Source of the DNA: Maccoyibacter sp900556645
GTDB lineage: Bacteria > Bacillota > Clostridia > Lachnospirales > Lachnospiraceae
Direction: 5' to 3'
DNA: 64,000 nt
NCBI GenBank assembly: GCA_958349535.1
Contig: CATWDJ010000007.1
Coordinates: 1-64,000, forward strand
Part shown: piece after piece, positions 15,001 through 23,929 of the stretch
Position numbering within the stretch: the first letter of the stretch is position 1
Layout of the letters: the number at the start of each line of letters is the position of its first letter
The notes under the pieces: model-generated
The model's input: only the letters and a program-made list of their open reading frames with translations
What the model was told of the DNA's origin: nothing
The model's database searches: none
Position numbers and translations under genes: made by a program

Positions 15001-15712
15001 TGTCTTCTCCTAATTCTTCCAAAGATACCAGTTCTCCGGTTTCATTTCTGGCATAGGTATCCAGCCGGTGAATCTGGATTGCCGCCGGTTCATACTCCAA
15101 CCCAAACCGCTCATACATGGCGGATAACACCAGCTCCGGTTTGATGTTATCTACACTTCCGGTACATACCTTAAGATAAAAAATCGGTTTACCTTCCCGT
15201 TCCAAAACCTGAAAATCATAGATTAAAGGCTTCAAGTCCAGTTCCCGTTCACTTTTCTTCGTCTTTTTTACAATGGAAATCTCCGTAGCATTTTTATAAA
15301 AATCCTCTATCATTCCCTGAAACTCTTCTACAGTTTTCGGAATGGAATATCCCTCTTTAAAAGAAAGTTCATAGTCCGCTGCCGCCACAATGGACATGGC
15401 TGTTTTTGCCGTATCCGGCAGTTTCCGATAGGAAAGCACCTGAACACCCTCCACCATGGCATCATTTAGTTTTTTTAAAGCGGTTTTGCTGTCTTGGGTG
15501 GAAAGTACCTCTATATCAAAATACTCTCCTTCACTGGTAATTCCCACACCCAAAGGTGCCGCAAAGGACATAATCATATGAGGATTAAATCCTTCGGAAT
15601 ATTTCATGTCCACCTCTGCACGGCGAAGAGCCTTTTGAAAATATCTCATCATGTCCAGATGTCCGATGAATTTCAAAGCTCCCTGCTTTCCAAAACGAAT
15701 CCTAATCTTCAA
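14993..15712 (-). CDS. Radical-SAM-associated protein, DUF2344 / TIGR03936 family
   Basis: A protein of about 239 aa of the DUF2344 family, which always accompanies the TIGR03960 radical-SAM protein encoded just upstream. In some bacteria the two are fused. The family function is unknown; a tRNA or rRNA modification role is only a guess from context. The start is set at TTG 15712 (LKIRIRFGKQGALKFIGHLD) because GGGAGGTG stands 8 nt upstream and the family begins here. An ATG 42 bp further upstream has no good site. It overlaps the end of the upstream gene by 11 bp and overlaps rng by 8 bp. Confidence 0.85.
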   Translation of the reverse strand: MKIRIRFGKQGALKFIGHLDMMRYFQKALRRAEVDMKYSEGFNPHMIMSFAAPLGVGITSEGEYFDIEVLSTQDSKTALKKLNDAMVEGVQVLSYRKLPDTAKTAMSIVAAADYELSFKEGYSIPKTVEEFQGMIEDFYKNATEISIVKKTKKSERELDLKPLIYDFQVLEREGKPIFYLKVCTGSVDNIKPELVLSAMYERFGLEYEPAAIQIHRLDTYARNETGELVSLEELGEDIV

Positions 15713-17561
15713 AGCAGACACCTCCCTCGTATTTTCTGGCTCCGCAGCCTGCACAGCGTTCCCTGCAATTCGGGGTTACCGTTTCAGTCTGTGCCGTATG
15801 CCACTCCCGCAGTAAAAACTCTTTTGTCACTCCTGCGTCAATGAAATCCCATGGAAAGATTTCGTCCTCACTTCTGGTTCTTATGGTGTAAAAATCCGGA
15901 TCAATGCCACATTCTTCAAAAATCCGCATCCATTTGTCATTGTCAAAATATTCCGACCAAGCATCAAAGATGGAACCCTCTTCGTACGCTTTTAAAATAG
16001 CCTTTCCAAGACGGCGGTCTCCTCTGGCAAAAACACCTTCCAAGACAGTCACATCCGCTTCATGCCAGTTATATTTAATACTCTTTCGGTTCAACTGTTC
16101 TTTTACCGCATCGTTTACAACCTTTGCACGGCCAAGAAAATCTTCTTTGGTGCACATCGGTGACCACTGAAACGGAGTAAAAGGCTTCGGCACAAAGAAA
16201 GAGGTGCTGACGGTAATCTGGCACTTTCCGTTTCTCTGATCCTTCGGTATTTCATAGTAACGGACAGCCACCTTGTTTGCCAATTCCGCTATGGCACGCA
16301 TATCCTCCTCGGTCTCCGTAGGCAGTCCCAACATAAAGTAAAGCTTTACCTTCTGCCAGCCTCCCTCAAAAGCAAGCCCTGAGCCATGGAGAATATTTTC
16401 CTCCGTCAATCCCTTATTAATGACATCCCGAAGTCTCTGTGAACCCGCCTCCGGTGCAAAGGTGAGGCTGCTTTTGCGAATATCCTGAACCTTTCCCATA
16501 ACATCCAGAGAAAAGGCGTCGATTCTAAGGGACGGCAGGGAAATATTTACCCCTTTACTTCCAAATTCCTCAATGAGATATTCAATCAATTCCTCTAATT
16601 CTCTGTAATCACTGGTACTTAAAGAACTCAAGGAAATCTCTTCGTGTCCGGTATTTTTCAGCATAATTGCCGCCTGACGTTTCAGACGCTCCACATTTTT
16701 TTCCCTTAAAGGACGGTAAATCATACCTGCCTGACAAAAACGACAGCCTCGGATACAGCCTCGCTGTACCTCTAACACCACCCTGTCCTGTGTCACCTTA
16801 ATAAAAGGTACCACCGGTTTATCCGGATAGACCACCTCGGTCATGTTTTTCACAACCTGTTTCTTGATTTTTGTCGGAATATCCTCATATTTAGGGGTCA
16901 TGGCAGCAATGGTTCCGTCCTCTTTGTAGCTTACCTCATAGAGGGACGGTACATAGATTCCCGGCACCTTAGCCGCTTCATGCAAAAACTCTTCCCGGCT
17001 TTTTCCCGACGGCTTCCACGCAATATACAAATCCAAAAGCTCATCATAACTGGTTTCTCCTTCTCCGATATAAATCAAATCAAAGAAATCTGCTAAGGGT
17101 TCCGGGTTATAGGTACAGGGACCTCCGCCGATGACAAACGGCATATCCCGTTCTCTATCCTTTGTCAGCAGCGGTATCTGGCTTAAATCCAGAATCTGTA
17201 AAATATTGGTATAACACATCTCATATTGGATGGTAATTCCGATAAAATCAAAGTCCTTTAAAGGCTCCTGTGATTCCAACCCAAAAAGAGGGATGTTTTC
17301 CTCTTTCATGATTTTGTGTAAATCCGGCCATGGGGAATATACACGTTCACAGTAAACATCCTCTCTTCGGTTGAACATATCATATAAAATTTGAATTCCC
17401 AGATGGGACATCCCGATTTCATAAACATCGGGGAAACACATAGCGAAACGTACCGCCACCTGCCGTGGATCCTTTACCACGCTGTTTAATTCATGCCCGA
17501 TATATCTTGTGGGCTTATCTATTTTCATTAAAATTTCATCTGATAATGCCAATGAATTCAT
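15702..17561 (-). CDS. B12-binding-like radical SAM protein, TIGR03960 family
   Basis: A 619-aa protein with an N-terminal B12-binding-like domain (about residues 20-180, including IGGGPCTYNPEP and YIGEGE), then a radical-SAM domain with C269-x3-C273-x2-C276 (GCIRGCRFCQAGM). A C-terminal cysteine cluster (CRERCAGCG near residue 600) may bind a further metal centre. The family is widespread in Clostridia beside DUF2344 and rng but lacks an established reaction. It follows hisIE after 33 bp, so it may be read through from the histidine operon. The ATG has GAGGA 9 nt upstream. Confidence 0.88.
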   Translation of the reverse strand: MNSLALSDEILMKIDKPTRYIGHELNSVVKDPRQVAVRFAMCFPDVYEIGMSHLGIQILYDMFNRREDVYCERVYSPWPDLHKIMKEENIPLFGLESQEPLKDFDFIGITIQYEMCYTNILQILDLSQIPLLTKDRERDMPFVIGGGPCTYNPEPLADFFDLIYIGEGETSYDELLDLYIAWKPSGKSREEFLHEAAKVPGIYVPSLYEVSYKEDGTIAAMTPKYEDIPTKIKKQVVKNMTEVVYPDKPVVPFIKVTQDRVVLEVQRGCIRGCRFCQAGMIYRPLREKNVERLKRQAAIMLKNTGHEEISLSSLSTSDYRELEELIEYLIEEFGSKGVNISLPSLRIDAFSLDVMGKVQDIRKSSLTFAPEAGSQRLRDVINKGLTEENILHGSGLAFEGGWQKVKLYFMLGLPTETEEDMRAIAELANKVAVRYYEIPKDQRNGKCQITVSTSFFVPKPFTPFQWSPMCTKEDFLGRAKVVNDAVKEQLNRKSIKYNWHEADVTVLEGVFARGDRRLGKAILKAYEEGSIFDAWSEYFDNDKWMRIFEECGIDPDFYTIRTRSEDEIFPWDFIDAGVTKEFLLREWHTAQTETVTPNCRERCAGCGARKYEGGVCFED

Positions 17562-17594
17562 GCAGTTGTATCCTCGTCACTTTCACTTAATCTT

Positions 17595-18878
17595 TTATCT
17601 CTGTGCCAGTTCCTGCGTAATATCCTCCCATGTTACGCCCTTTTCCACCATAAGTACCATAACATGATATAAGAAATCGGAAATTTCATACTTGATTTCC
17701 TCAGGATCCGGGTTCTTTGCCGCAATGACAATCTCCGTACATTCCTCTCCTACTTTTTTCAGAATCTTATCAATTCCCTTGTCAAATAGGTAGTTGGTGT
17801 ATGAGCCTTCCTTTGGATTGGCTTTACGGTCCTCTATTACATTATAAACACTTTCGAATACTTTTAACGGATTTTTTTCAATGTATTCTTTTTTTACAAT
17901 CTCATTGAAAAAGCAGGACGGACTACCGGTATGACATGCCACTCCCACCTGAGATACCTTTGCCAAAATGGTATCGTAATCACAGTCTGCAGTCAGCTCC
18001 TTCACATACTGGATATGCCCGGAGGTAAGACCCTTGGTCCAAAGTTCCTGTCTGCTGCGGCTGTAATAGGTCATCTTTCCGCAGCTTAAAGTCATATTGT
18101 ACGCTTCTTCGTTCATATAAGCACACATTAATACATCATTGGTGGTGTAATCCTGTACGATAACCGGAATCAATCCCTCGGAATTTTTCTTTAAATCTGC
18201 CCACTTTAAGGCAGGAGCAAAATTGTCCATCTTAATGCCGCAACTGGAAAGCTCTGTCTTTAATTTCATAATGTCCGTACCGGAATCATTGATGAACTCA
18301 CCGCAAATGCCTCTTACATTGTCTCTCTTTAACAGGGTAACCAGCTTTGCCTTATCCAGTTCGTTCTGCTCCACCAGATAGATGATGTCGGTCAGGTTCT
18401 CCACAGAATCTAAGATTTCCTGATTCATTACCAGAATCTCATGGACGCTTTCCTGAAGCTCTGATTTGTGTTTGAAGACATAATCTACGTTCTTTAAGGA
18501 AATAATAATCTTTTCTTTTCCGAAACGCTTGCTTGCCTCCAGTGCCAGTGCCGCCGTAGTAGGCTTAGAACCGTTCAGAATAACCTCCTTACATCCGGCA
18601 TAGATGAGCTTCTTCACATCCTCTAAACGGTTGATGTTGCCTCCGGCACACAGAGGAATCTCCAAAAGGCGGTTTAACTCCTTAATGGTATGGATGTTCA
18701 ACTCATGCTCCTCATCTTCATCGGATAAGTCATAGATTAAAATTTTGTCAATGCCGCTGTCATTATAAAGTTTTACCAGATTCTTCGTGTCTTCAAACTC
18801 TTCTAGGTTGTCGATGCTTTTTACGGCCTTTCCGTTCTTCAAGTATAAAGTCGCAACCAAATTCTTATGTTCTCTCAT
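17595..18878 (-). CDS. hisIE: HisIE with an N-terminal degenerate HisF-like domain
   Basis: A 427-aa three-part protein. Residues 236-325 are phosphoribosyl-AMP cyclohydrolase (HisI), with YYSRSRQELWTKG and the zinc/magnesium site DCDYD at 298-302, C315 and C322. Residues 340-425 are phosphoribosyl-ATP pyrophosphohydrolase (HisE), with GEECTE at 377-382. Together they carry out steps 2 and 3 of histidine synthesis. Residues 1-215 resemble the HisA/HisF half-barrel sequence (LKNGKAVK at 13-20, CAGGNINRLEDVKKLIYAG at 77-95), but the first catalytic aspartate of HisF (CLDVKDG) is replaced by Y12, and the second is also absent (IIISLKN at 124-130). This part is probably not a working cyclase. It is the last gene of the operon and starts 1 bp after hisB. 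Confidence 0.9.
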   Translation of the reverse strand: MREHKNLVATLYLKNGKAVKSIDNLEEFEDTKNLVKLYNDSGIDKILIYDLSDEDEEHELNIHTIKELNRLLEIPLCAGGNINRLEDVKKLIYAGCKEVILNGSKPTTAALALEASKRFGKEKIIISLKNVDYVFKHKSELQESVHEILVMNQEILDSVENLTDIIYLVEQNELDKAKLVTLLKRDNVRGICGEFINDSGTDIMKLKTELSSCGIKMDNFAPALKWADLKKNSEGLIPVIVQDYTTNDVLMCAYMNEEAYNMTLSCGKMTYYSRSRQELWTKGLTSGHIQYVKELTADCDYDTILAKVSQVGVACHTGSPSCFFNEIVKKEYIEKNPLKVFESVYNVIEDRKANPKEGSYTNYLFDKGIDKILKKVGEECTEIVIAAKNPDPEEIKYEISDFLYHVMVLMVEKGVTWEDITQELAQR

Positions 18879-18879
18879 A

Positions 18880-19473
18880 TTACAAACTGCCTTTCGTAGA
18901 TAAAATATCCGTAATTCTAGGGTCCTTTACTGTAGCTTCATCCAGTGCTTTTGCAAATGCTTTAAACAAAGCCTCTATCATATGATGGTTATTTCCTCCA
19001 TCCAATATCTTCATGTGCAGGTTCATCCCAGCAGCATAGGATATGGCATAAAAGAACTCTTTTACCATCTCCGTATCCATTCCTCCTACGGAGTCTGTGG
19101 TAAAAGTCCCCTCAAAAGAAAAATAAGGACGTCCGGAAAGATCCAAGGCACAAAGAACCAAAGTCTCATCCATAGGCAGAATACAGCTTCCGTAACGGCG
19201 AATCCCCTTCTTATCTCCCAGGGCATTCTTAATTGCCGTTCCCAGTACGATTCCCGTATCTTCTATCGTATGATGGGAATCTACCTCCACATCTCCCTTC
19301 GCCTTTACTTCCAAATCGAAGAAGCCGTGTCTTGCAAATCCCTCCAGCATATGATTAAAAAATCCGATTCCTGTCTCCACCTGATAGTTTCCCCTTCCGT
19401 CTATATTCAGGCTTAGGGAAATATCGGTCTCTTTTGTGGCTCTTTTTTCTTCTGCAATACGATTCTTATCCAT
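18880..19473 (-). CDS. hisB: Imidazoleglycerol-phosphate dehydratase
   Basis: A 197-aa monofunctional dehydratase that converts imidazole-glycerol phosphate to imidazole-acetol phosphate. The manganese-binding repeats are visible: HHTIEDTGI at about residues 67-75 and NHHMIEA at about 161-167, plus the GIGFFNHML segment near 36. No fused histidinol-phosphatase domain is present. The ATG follows AGGACGCAGAGG. It lies between hisD and hisIE. Confidence 0.97.
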   Translation of the reverse strand: MDKNRIAEEKRATKETDISLSLNIDGRGNYQVETGIGFFNHMLEGFARHGFFDLEVKAKGDVEVDSHHTIEDTGIVLGTAIKNALGDKKGIRRYGSCILPMDETLVLCALDLSGRPYFSFEGTFTTDSVGGMDTEMVKEFFYAISYAAGMNLHMKILDGGNNHHMIEALFKAFAKALDEATVKDPRITDILSTKGSL

Positions 19474-19493
19474 CCTCTGCGTCCTCTCCCTTT

Positions 19494-20786
19494 TTAATCT
19501 TCAAATCTTACTTTAATCGAATTTGCGTGTGCCGTCAACTGTTCACACTCTGCAAATTGAACAATATCCTTATAAACCGGCTCCAATGCCTCTCTGGAAT
19601 AGGAAATGATACTGGATTTCTTAATGAAATCATCCACTCCCAAAGGTGAGAAAAATTTTGCGGTTCCGTTGGTAGGAAGTACATGGTTCGGTCCTGCAAA
19701 ATAATCTCCCAAAGGTTCGGAACTGTACTCGCCCAAGAAAATCGCACCTGCGTTGCGAATTTTGGTCATTACCTCAAAAGGATTCTTCATCATAATCTCC
19801 AAGTGCTCCGAGGCAATCTCGTTGGCAGTTTCGATTGCCTGTTTCTCATCCTCTGCCACCAGAATATAACCATAGTTCTCCAAGGATTTGGAGATAATTT
19901 CACTTCTGGAAAGCTCTGCGGTAAACCGTTCAATTTCCTTTGCGGTTTCCTCAGCCAGCTTTTCACTGGTGGTTACCAAAATAGCAGATGCCATTTCATC
20001 ATGCTCTGCCTGGGAAAGCAAATCTGCCGCCACATAAGTTGGGTTTGCGGTTTCATCTGCCAGCACCAGTATCTCACTTGGTCCTGCAATGGAATCAATG
20101 CTGACATGACCGAAAACGGCTTTTTTGGCAAGTGCCACATAAATATTGCCCGGTCCTACGATTTTATCCACCTTCGGAATGCTCTGGGTACCGAAAGCAA
20201 GGGCAGCGATTGCCTGTGCTCCGCCTACTTTATAGATTTTATCTACCCCTGCCTCTTTTGCGGCAACTAAGGTAGAAGCACAGATTTTCCCTTCTTTGTC
20301 CGGCGGTGTAGTCATGATAATTTCATCCACCCCTGCCACCTTTGCCGGCATTACGTTCATAAGCACACTGGAAGGATAGACTGCTTTTCCTCCCGGTACA
20401 TAAACCCCTACTCGCTGAAGCGGAGTCACCTTCTGTCCCAGCATGATACCGCTATCTTCCGAGTCGAACCAGCTGTACTGTTTCTGTTTTTCGTGATAGG
20501 TACGAATATTGACCAAGGCTTTGCGTATCACATCCAGCAATTCCGGCTGAACCTCCTCATAAGCCTTCTGAATCTCTTCTTCTGTTACCAGAATATTGGA
20601 AACATTGATTTTTGCTCCGTCAAAACGTTCCGTATAAGCAAAGACCGCTTCATCCCGTTTTGCCCGAACCGCTTCAATAATCTCGTTTACTCTTCCTTCA
20701 AATTCCCCGTAACTGTTGGGACTTCTTTTTAAAAGATTCTCTAATATATTATTTTTTGTCTCTTCGGTTAACTTTAAGACCTTCAT
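19494..20786 (-). CDS. hisD: Histidinol dehydrogenase
   Basis: A 430-aa NAD- and zinc-dependent enzyme that oxidises L-histidinol to L-histidine in two steps. Typical motifs are VGVYVPGGKAVYPSSVLMN, IDSIAGPSEILVLAD, DLLSQAEHDE and ASEHLEIM, which together carry the zinc ligands and catalytic glutamate/histidine. The ATG at 20786 lies 6 nt from AGGAGG; a TTG two codons earlier abuts that site and is rejected. Third gene of hisZ-G-D-B-IE. Confidence 0.97.
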   Translation of the reverse strand: MKVLKLTEETKNNILENLLKRSPNSYGEFEGRVNEIIEAVRAKRDEAVFAYTERFDGAKINVSNILVTEEEIQKAYEEVQPELLDVIRKALVNIRTYHEKQKQYSWFDSEDSGIMLGQKVTPLQRVGVYVPGGKAVYPSSVLMNVMPAKVAGVDEIIMTTPPDKEGKICASTLVAAKEAGVDKIYKVGGAQAIAALAFGTQSIPKVDKIVGPGNIYVALAKKAVFGHVSIDSIAGPSEILVLADETANPTYVAADLLSQAEHDEMASAILVTTSEKLAEETAKEIERFTAELSRSEIISKSLENYGYILVAEDEKQAIETANEIASEHLEIMMKNPFEVMTKIRNAGAIFLGEYSSEPLGDYFAGPNHVLPTNGTAKFFSPLGVDDFIKKSSIISYSREALEPVYKDIVQFAECEQLTAHANSIKVRFED

Positions 20787-20796
20787 CTTCAACCTC

Positions 20797-21447
20797 CTAA
20801 CCGTTTAACACAGACTTTAAGTCTGTAATCAACTTTGTAATCCGTTCATTTTCCATCTTCATGCTGACCTGATTTACCACCATTCTGGCAGATAAATCGG
20901 TAATTTCTTCCAATACTTCCAGTCCGTTTTCCCTTAAGGTAGAACCGGTCTCCACAATATCTACAATCACTTCCGAAAGTCCCACAATCGGTGCCAGCTC
21001 TATGGAACCGTTCAGTTTGATAATCTCTACGGTCTGATGTTTTTTGTTATAGAAGTAATCCTTTGCAATTTTCGGATACTTGGTTGCCACCCGAATCTGC
21101 TCTCTGTGCTGCAACAGTTCTTTGGCATCCTTTGGTCCGCAGACACACATTCTGCATTTTCCAAAGCCCAAGTCCAGCACCTCGTAGATATTTCTTCCCT
21201 CTTCCAAAATCGTGTCTTTTCCTACGATTCCGATATCTGCGGCACCATATTCCACATAGGTAGGAACATCCGGTCCCTTGGCAAGAAAGAACCGCAATTT
21301 ATATTCTTCATTGACAAAAATCAATTTTCTTGTCTTTTTATCTTTCATCTCTTCACAGGTAATGCCGATTTTCTCAAAAGTCTCTAAGGTCTGGTTTGCC
21401 AGCCTGCCCTTTCCCAGAGCAAAGGTTAAATATCTCATATCTTCCAT
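20797..21447 (-). CDS. hisG: ATP phosphoribosyltransferase catalytic subunit, short form
   Basis: A 216-aa short-form HisG that joins ATP and PRPP in the first, committed step of histidine synthesis. The PRPP-binding segment VDIVETGSTLRENGL is at about residues 161-175. It lacks the C-terminal regulatory domain of the long form, so it needs HisZ for activity and feedback inhibition by histidine. The hisZ gene is directly upstream and its stop codon is 2 bp from this ATG. Confidence 0.97.
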   Translation of the reverse strand: MEDMRYLTFALGKGRLANQTLETFEKIGITCEEMKDKKTRKLIFVNEEYKLRFFLAKGPDVPTYVEYGAADIGIVGKDTILEEGRNIYEVLDLGFGKCRMCVCGPKDAKELLQHREQIRVATKYPKIAKDYFYNKKHQTVEIIKLNGSIELAPIVGLSEVIVDIVETGSTLRENGLEVLEEITDLSARMVVNQVSMKMENERITKLITDLKSVLNG

Positions 21448-21449
21448 CT

Positions 21450-22643
21450 CTATTCTCCGTCCATAAAAGTAATTTCTGTAATGCCCATACGTTTTGCATA
21501 AGCCTCATAATCCGATTTTGCTTTTCCCGCTGTCATCTTTTGAAGCTCCACGTAAGCCCCCTGTTCTCTTCGGGTTTTTGCTGTATGGATTGCCTTCTGC
21601 TCTTTTCCTTCCGTATAAAGGATAAGCTCTCTCGGTATAATTTCCACATTTTCTGTCTTCTGTCTGCTTACCGCCGCCAGAAGCTGATCCAATGCTATAG
21701 CAAAACCGATGGAAGGTGCATCTTTTCCGAAATATTTTAACAGCTTATCATAACGTCCGCCTTTTACCACCGGCTCTCCGCTGCCAAAAGTATATCCGGC
21801 AAAAATGATTCCGGTATAATAATGATAATCGCTGATAGCTCCCATCTCATAAGAAATGTATTTCTCCACCTGATAGCTTTTTAATACCTCATGGAGTCTG
21901 CTTAAATGCTCCAAAGCATATGCTACTCTCTCATATTTTGCGGCAAACTGTTTTGCCTGTGCAAACTGCTCCGGACTGTCATAGAATCCGTCCAGCAATC
22001 CGAAAAGCTGTCGAAGGTCCTCTTCCATTGGAAGATTGGCAATAACCTCCTCCACGCCGAAAAAGTTTTTATTTGCAATCAGTTCCCGCAGCTCATCCTC
22101 CTGTTCCTCGGATAATCCTGCTGCCTCCGCCAGTCCTTTGAAAAATTCCGCATGACCTACGCTAATCTGAAATTCCTTCAATCCTGCCCGTTTCATGGAT
22201 TCCACGGTCATGGCCAGAATCTCTGCATCTGCCTCAATGGAATTATCTCCGATTAATTCCGCTCCCAACTGGGTGGATTCCTTTAATCTTCCCTGATAGC
22301 TGCTGTTATTGATGAAAATATTTCCCATATAGCAGAGGCGGATTGGCATGGTTTCCTCTTCAAAATACATAGCCGCCGCTCTGGCAATAGACGGTGTAAT
22401 ATCCGGTCTTAACACCAGAGTATTTCCTTCCCGGTCAAAAAATTTATATAAATCCTTGGATGGAATGGTTCCAATCTCCCGGTTAAATACATCGAAAAAC
22501 TCAAAGGTCGGGGTCTGTATGGTATGATAGCCGAACTGCAATAAGGTGCGATGCAGTTCCTCCTGTATTTTTAACTTCTTTTCACATTCTCCGTTATAAA
22601 TGTCACGAACACCCTCCGGTGTATGTAGCAGTTGTCTTCTCAT
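21450..22643 (-). CDS. hisZ: ATP phosphoribosyltransferase regulatory subunit
   Basis: A 397-aa histidyl-tRNA synthetase paralogue without the anticodon-binding domain, which forms a hetero-octamer with short HisG. Class II motifs are recognisable: motif 2-like RLCYMGNIFINNS at about 102-114, and VVKGGRYDKLLKYFG at about 293-307, matching the HisS/HisZ GGRYD segment. A true HisS is less likely because of length and the adjoining short hisG. It heads the histidine operon, with a GGAGG site before its ATG and a near-perfect promoter. Confidence 0.95.
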   Translation of the reverse strand: MRRQLLHTPEGVRDIYNGECEKKLKIQEELHRTLLQFGYHTIQTPTFEFFDVFNREIGTIPSKDLYKFFDREGNTLVLRPDITPSIARAAAMYFEEETMPIRLCYMGNIFINNSSYQGRLKESTQLGAELIGDNSIEADAEILAMTVESMKRAGLKEFQISVGHAEFFKGLAEAAGLSEEQEDELRELIANKNFFGVEEVIANLPMEEDLRQLFGLLDGFYDSPEQFAQAKQFAAKYERVAYALEHLSRLHEVLKSYQVEKYISYEMGAISDYHYYTGIIFAGYTFGSGEPVVKGGRYDKLLKYFGKDAPSIGFAIALDQLLAAVSRQKTENVEIIPRELILYTEGKEQKAIHTAKTRREQGAYVELQKMTAGKAKSDYEAYAKRMGITEITFMDGE

Positions 22644-22670
22644 TTCTTTCCTCCGATACTTTACTATGCT

Positions 22671-22691
22671 AACGTGCTAATCTGATAACAC
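22671..22691. repeat. Inverted repeat in the his operon leader
   Basis: On the minus strand CGTGTTA-tcagat-TAGCACG forms a 7-bp hairpin with one G-U pair, between the his promoter and hisZ. The leader is too short for a T-box and has no run of histidine codons, so its role is open. Confidence 0.35.
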
Positions 22692-22705
22692 GATAAACTT
22701 AACCT

Positions 22706-22734
22706 ATTATATGTCAGTTTCCATAAAAAGTCAA
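22706..22734 (-). promoter_or_regulatory. Histidine operon promoter
   Basis: TTGACT (22729-22734), 17-bp spacer, TATAAT (22706-22711) on the minus strand: essentially consensus. The -35 box overlaps the stop codon of recU, so the his promoter is embedded in the end of the upstream transcription unit. Confidence 0.85.
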
Positions 22735-23264
22735 TCCCTCACATCCATATCCTTCTGGATTCCCTCCAGATACGGCACCAAGACACCACTTTTTCCCTGA
22801 AAAAAGAAGTCCTCCTCCAATTCCTCATAGCGAAAACTCTTCCTGCCCCCCTGCTCCATCCGCTGCCAGAACTCCAACAGCTTCTCAAAGCGAAGATAAT
22901 AAAATTCATCCTTATGGGTAAAGAAAATCAGAAAGAATGCCATTCCTCCCTGCTTTTCAAAATTTTTCATAAATTCCACCTGATGGGGATGGATGTTCGC
23001 CAGAGGAAAGGTATCGGTATGACATTCCTTGGCATCGAAACACACCGGTATTCCCTGCACCACTCCGATATAGTCTACGGTACTCTTTTGGTCAAAATAC
23101 GCCAATGTAATGTGTCGGGTGGATTTATCAATATTAATAGGAGTGATGGGGGTTGGAATTTTCTGTATCAACGCCAGACCATTCTCCAGATATTTTTCAT
23201 TTGTACGGTTGATAAACTCCTCAAAGGTAGAACCTCGGAGTCCTCTTGAATTCCATGTAGGCAT
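22731..23264 (-). CDS. recU: Holliday junction resolvase RecU
   Basis: A 177-aa resolvase of the Firmicute RecU family, which cuts four-way junctions and modulates RecA during recombination repair. N-terminal NSRGLRGSTFEEFIN and the active-site segments STVDYIG (D64) and CFDAKE (D77, K79) are the family's conserved metal-binding core. The length is slightly below the roughly 200 aa of Bacillus subtilis RecU. In Bacilli recU is beside pbp1; here it follows a histidine phosphatase, and the ATG overlaps that gene's stop codon by one base. Confidence 0.93.
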   Translation of the reverse strand: MPTWNSRGLRGSTFEEFINRTNEKYLENGLALIQKIPTPITPINIDKSTRHITLAYFDQKSTVDYIGVVQGIPVCFDAKECHTDTFPLANIHPHQVEFMKNFEKQGGMAFFLIFFTHKDEFYYLRFEKLLEFWQRMEQGGRKSFRYEELEEDFFFQGKSGVLVPYLEGIQKDMDVRD

Positions 23265-23911
23265 TATAGGATTCCTCTTGCTGCGACATTTCCCTCATAA
23301 TAGATTTTCTCTTTGTAAGCAATCTCAAATTGACCTTCCTGTAAGGTCAAGAGGTTCATACAGCAGTTTGGCTGATGAATCTCCCAATAACGGTCAATGT
23401 CCCATCCGTTAACGTTTAACAGTAAGGCACGAATCATAGCACCATGGCAGACCACCAGTACATTTTCACAGGTGCCCTCCAAAGGCTTGATTTCATTTTC
23501 CAAAAAATCTTTGGCTCTTGCCAGAATCTCTTCGTAGGATTCCGCACCGTCCTTTGCTATGTATTTACTTGGAGCAGAAAAACAATTTTTTAAATTGACA
23601 TGCTCCGGTTTTTCTTTAATATCCTTGATAAAGAGGCTTTCCCCTTTTCCGAATGCCATCTCCATAATTCGGTCATCCAATATAATCTGATGCGGTTCCC
23701 TATCTCCTCTTACGATGGTTGCGGTCTGTACTGCCCGAATCAAAGGGCTGCTGTATATTTTTTCAAATCGGATTCCCTCTTTTTGGATTCCGTCTCTGGT
23801 GACCTCTGCCAATTCAATCCCGTAATCATTGAGAGGGATATCAATTCTTCCCTGTATTCTTCCCTCTTTATTGGCTGCGGTTTCTCCATGTCTTAACAAG
23901 TAAACATTCAT
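23264..23911 (-). CDS. Histidine phosphatase family protein
   Basis: A 215-aa member of the phosphoglycerate-mutase-like (histidine phosphatase) superfamily. The catalytic phospho-accepting motif is LRHGETAAN at residues 5-13 and the second histidine is in VVCHGAMIRALL near residue 155. Members include broad-specificity phosphatases (PhoE) and cobalamin or sugar phosphatases, and the true substrate cannot be read from sequence. Glycolytic mutase activity is unlikely for this subfamily length. It ends inside the recU start codon. Confidence 0.88.
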   Translation of the reverse strand: MNVYLLRHGETAANKEGRIQGRIDIPLNDYGIELAEVTRDGIQKEGIRFEKIYSSPLIRAVQTATIVRGDREPHQIILDDRIMEMAFGKGESLFIKDIKEKPEHVNLKNCFSAPSKYIAKDGAESYEEILARAKDFLENEIKPLEGTCENVLVVCHGAMIRALLLNVNGWDIDRYWEIHQPNCCMNLLTLQEGQFEIAYKEKIYYEGNVAARGIL

Positions 23912-23929
23912 ACAACTTCCTCTTTTCTG

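Noticed and set aside
22644..22730. T-box or histidine attenuator in the his operon leader
   Set aside because: Only about 60 nt of leader, no T-box bulge sequence, no run of histidine codons and no terminator; only a small 7-bp hairpin is present.
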